Positions 61,020 through 64,000 of a stretch of 64,000 nt of DNA are shown piece after piece. Origin of the DNA: Dimorphilus gyrociliatus. Lineage: Eukaryota > Annelida > Polychaeta > Dinophilidae. The stretch's first letter is position 1; each line of letters begins with the position of its first letter. Location of the stretch: positions 496,001 through 560,000 of the forward strand of contig CAJFCJ010000010.1 of the NCBI GenBank assembly GCA_904063045.1, in the 5' to 3' direction. Position numbers and translations under genes: made by a program. The notes beneath the pieces are model-generated. The model saw only the letters and a program-made list of their open reading frames with translations. It made no database searches and had not been told where the DNA came from.

Positions 61020-61470
61020 TAAAGGAATTTTAATATATATTTAATATTTTTATTTAAATCTTCAAGTTCTTTATTTCATATAAAAGTATTAGAATGTACA
61101 AATACACATACAATTATACATAGAGAGAAGTATTAAGAGGGGCTGCTATTAATGTGACATATTAATTGATAATACACAATAGGTTTACAAATAATATTTC
61201 TTGGAAATGATTGCATTCCGTAAGATTTTATTAATAAATAAATATGATATTTCGATATACAATATAGACAGCATACTTTCAAGGGTGTCATATATTACTC
61301 ATATGATTGAATGGAACAATAAATAACCTATATAATAAATTTTATGTTGCTTACTTTATGTAGTTTTTCTTTTTACCTGAAAACGATAGAGGGGCCACTT
61401 AATTTAATTCTTTTTTAAATACAATGCTATAAAAGATTTTATTACTATTGAATAACAATGAAGGAAGATG

Positions 61471-61500
61471 GATAGAGAGAGAGAGAGAGAGAGAGAGAGG
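61471..61500. repeat. (GA)n microsatellite
   Basis: About 12 GA units followed by a GGAT/GGAA-rich purine stretch. Confidence 0.9.
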
Positions 61501-62586
61501 AGGAATGAGGGATGGATGAAAAGGAGGGAAATAAAGAACTATAAACTAAAAAAAGTTTGATATATAACAGAAGAAATAAATTTTATTAATCTTTTATTAT
61601 TATTTAAGGATATTAAGTTAAAAAGAAATTTCTTTCAAGAGGAAGTGCAATACTTTCGTAAAAGTGAAAAGAATAGTTTATAAACTATAAATTTGAATTT
61701 AGAGATCGTGAAAAAAAGTTGTCTATTCTTCGTCTTTTCCAATCTCTTTAGATAATTGCATAAACCTGAATAAAAGTATATAAAAGCTTTTAAACTTATT
61801 ATTTAAAGAATGTTTAGGAAATATATATTTTCGTAGACATTTATTTAAGTATATTTCCCGTCTACTGTTTTTTATTTACTTATTTATACAACAATTGAAA
61901 ATTTTAATTATACCGTGTAGTATTCTGTAACTCAAATTGGTTTTCTATTACAATATATAATTTCCGTCCGTTTATAGTTTAATTATTTTGTTTGTTTTTT
62001 TTTTGCTTTATTCATCGTTTATAAAATAAGATTAAATAATTAATAGAGAACTTTAAAATTTATACATACAACAAGTGTGAAGAAATGCGAGAGTTTGTGT
62101 TTACTCAATTGATGTTGCATTGTTTATGAAAGAATGTTAAGAAAACATTTAAAAGTGTTAAAACAATTGTAGTTTATACGAAAACAAGTTTGTTTGATGT
62201 TGTAGACTGGTTACGTGGTGTTTTGTTTATTTGATTGAAATGCGAAAGAGGGACAATTTAGTTTGCAAATATCATGCTAAATTATACAAAAGTTTGAATG
62301 CAAAGACATGTAAAGGGAAACGTATATCAGCCAAATGATTTTAACATTGTATTAGTTATAATATAGCCTTTTAGGTATTTTCACACAAAACTTTTTTGAA
62401 TAAATAATCTACTTTCGAGGTTTAAAACTTACGGCGGTAAAATTCTCCTCTGTGAGAGAGTTTTTGGAAAAACGGAAGAGACTTAAAGACTCTTTGGCCA
62501 CTAATTAACAAGTATACAAATTACTGTTTGCCAAATAATTCAGGACAATGACCTAATCAAATATCAAAAAAAAAAATTCGTGCATT

Positions 62587-62594
62587 AGATGGCG
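62587..62594 (+). promoter_or_regulatory. TAGATGGCGCC motif (strong CTCF-core match)
   Basis: Context ATTAGATGGCGCCATAA shares eleven bases, TAGATGGCGCC, with the site at 5448. It lies 346 bp upstream of the small repeat-protein gene. Confidence 0.45.
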
Positions 62595-62932
62595 CCATAA
62601 ACGGCTATATAAATTAATCCTTAGACAGATCGATTGTAACCCGCCTATTTCGCATTTTTGCTGCCCCGATCGAATGTTCACCACAAAAGGTAAAATTAAG
62701 AGGATTCATAGGCTATTTTTGTTGAAGAGATTGTAAAATTCTTGAATAATCCCCATTTTTTACGAATCTACCGAAGCTCTCCGGTGTGTTGATAGGCCTT
62801 TCAATAAAGTCGTATTGTAAAGAGTCAAAGACTCGTTTTTTTTTCAAAACTAGGTCATATTGAACATCTTATCCAAGGCCCATCAAATACCGTTTAAAGC
62901 TCGTTGAAAAAAAGCACTGTATTCTATAAATT

Positions 62933-63271
62933 ATGGAAAGAACTCGAGCGATTTCGTCTGATGAATTAATTCTCGAGCACATGAGAACAAAACGGGTAGT
63001 TGGAGTAATGAAAAAGGATGGAGAAGAGACACCCGCCTACTTGAAGAGGGTCGAAAAGACGTCAACTTCATCGGAAGATGGGGATAGCGTTCTTAAACTC
63101 ATAAGAGATAGTAGATTGACAAAGGACATTCAAGAGCGATATTTAAAAGGAGCGAGTAGTTCGATAGAGGAGAAAGACGATCAGGATTTAATGCTTCGAC
63201 ATATGAGAAATAATGGAGTAGTAAGGAAGAGTATTGAATATATCTCGAATTTATCAGTACCTTCAGAATAA
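62933..63271 (+). CDS. Small hydrophilic protein with three internal repeats, unknown function
   Basis: 112 codons from ATG to TAA with non-repetitive, balanced codons, unlike the random frames around it. The peptide is charged, with no signal or TM segment. It contains three related units: DELILEHMRTKRVVGVMKK (aa 10-28), DSVLKLIRDSRLTKDIQER (about 50-68) and QDLMLRHMRNNGVVRKSIEY (about 83-102), sharing a D/E-x-(L/V)-x-L-x-x-(M/I)-R-x-x-x-(V/L) pattern, separated by Ser/Glu-rich linkers. The stop codon lies in AATAAA (63267-63272). I do not recognise the family. It could be a complete single-exon gene, or one exon of a longer gene extending beyond the window. Confidence 0.55.
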   Translation: MERTRAISSDELILEHMRTKRVVGVMKKDGEETPAYLKRVEKTSTSSEDGDSVLKLIRDSRLTKDIQERYLKGASSSIEEKDDQDLMLRHMRNNGVVRKSIEYISNLSVPSE

Positions 63272-64000
63272 ACAGAAGAAATAGAGAACAACATAAACTT
63301 TTACAATATAGATTTAACTTTTTGCGTTATATTATTGGAAGAAAAAGAGGCAGAAAGGGAAAGAAGGAATGATTGGAGGAAATTACGATAGAAAGAAGGA
63401 TTTTAGTTACGCTACAACTTCGATTAATAGTGATTATTCTTGGAAAAAAAAGAAGAAAAGGTCCTTCTCCTATCAATATAAAATATCCAATTTATTTCAT
63501 ATTTCCCCCGTAACTAAAAGCTTTGTTAAATGCCTTAATCTTAGTTATTTTATAAATTTCTTTATACCATTCTCTTTCTCTCTATCATCTCTGTTTCTTT
63601 CGAAGACTTGAAACTTTTACAATCAACATTTCGTTATAAAAAAAGAGAGGAAAGCAAAGATAACGTTAGCTTATCTACTTTCCTGTTTTTGTTTTATATA
63701 TATATATATATATATAGAGTATATATACGTATATATTTTTTTGGAAAGATTTTATATAAATATAAATAGTTCAATAAGATCTGTTGCAGGAAAAAAAAAT
63801 AGATTTTCACCCAAAATGATGCTACTGATTTTTTTTTTTTTTGCTTCTTTACTATTAATACTATGAGTACGCTATTATTTCTATTATCAATTTACAATTA
63901 ATACTATAATCTCAATTCATTACTTAATATGCTTAATTAAAACCTATACATATATATATATATATATATATGTGTGTAGAGAAAGAAAGAATAAGTTAAT
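63272..64000. other. Right-end non-coding region
   Basis: AT-rich with (TA)n tracts at about 63695-63735 and 63949-63972. The + frame 63369-63611 is Lys/Phe/Ser-rich without motifs and was not accepted. Confidence 0.5.

Larger units (their letters stand above)
60727..62932. other. Cadherin 3' UTR and downstream intergenic DNA
   Basis: 2.2 kb of AT-rich sequence without a coding signal. AATAAATAAATA at about 60942-60955 is a plausible cadherin polyA signal. It contains (TA)n, (GA)n and one of the best AGATGGCG motifs at 62587. Confidence 0.5.

Noticed and set aside
1-64000. tRNA, rRNA, CRISPR, operon or bacterial promoter elements
   Set aside because: No B-box-like TTCGANTCC in a cloverleaf context was found and the sequence is plainly metazoan nuclear DNA; none of these classes is supported. 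No intact transposon coding sequence was recognised either.

Overview
The window is nuclear DNA of an animal: AT-rich, with GT-AG introns that are mostly 40-150 nt, UTR-like microsatellites and metazoan-specific genes (a Prospero homeodomain protein, NEMP, the cilium/Hedgehog protein TBC1D32, a Pim kinase, a catenin-binding classical cadherin). About 15 protein genes in 64 kb, roughly one per 4-5 kb, means a strongly compacted genome. Gene density, intron size and gene content would fit a miniature lophotrochozoan such as the annelid Dimorphilus; this is inference, not proof. I rebuilt every multi-exon gene by hand from splice sites, reading phase and remembered family alignments, and phases close in all of them.

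Layout. 1-215: last exon of a Prospero/Prox gene (+). 216-6056: non-coding, containing a striking 2.2-kb cluster of GACGCY/RGCGTC motifs. 6057-6902: two-TM CD225/dispanin-like gene (+). 7747-10901: concentrative nucleoside transporter SLC28 (-). 11736-22150: C2CD5 (-, 24 exons), with an ankyrin-repeat gene (14269-16235, +) nested in its largest intron. 23102-24939: NEMP (+, head-to-head with C2CD5). 25319-25823: NTF2 (-). 25824-31659: a 5.8-kb gene-free stretch. 31660-32858: four-EF-hand protein (-). 35512-37082: Pim kinase (-). 40147-40922: PIGF (+). 41206-41824: RPL32 (-). 41946-42515: PIGP (+). 44077-49669: TBC1D32/BROMI (-, 17 exons). 52528-60726: a 2732-aa classical cadherin in one uninterrupted exon (+). 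62933-63271: small unrecognised repeat protein (+).

The genes form no single pathway. The notable context is that two GPI-anchor synthesis genes (PIGF, PIGP) sit within 1.1 kb, separated only by RPL32, with which PIGP shares a very short head-to-head promoter. Across the window an AGATGGCG motif resembling the bilaterian CTCF core occurs nine times, always outside coding exons, against under one expected by chance (my own rough estimate). Other points of interest are two GC-AG introns with perfect AG|GCAAGT donors, the intronless giant cadherin CDS among intron-rich neighbours, and stop codons embedded in AATAAA signals.
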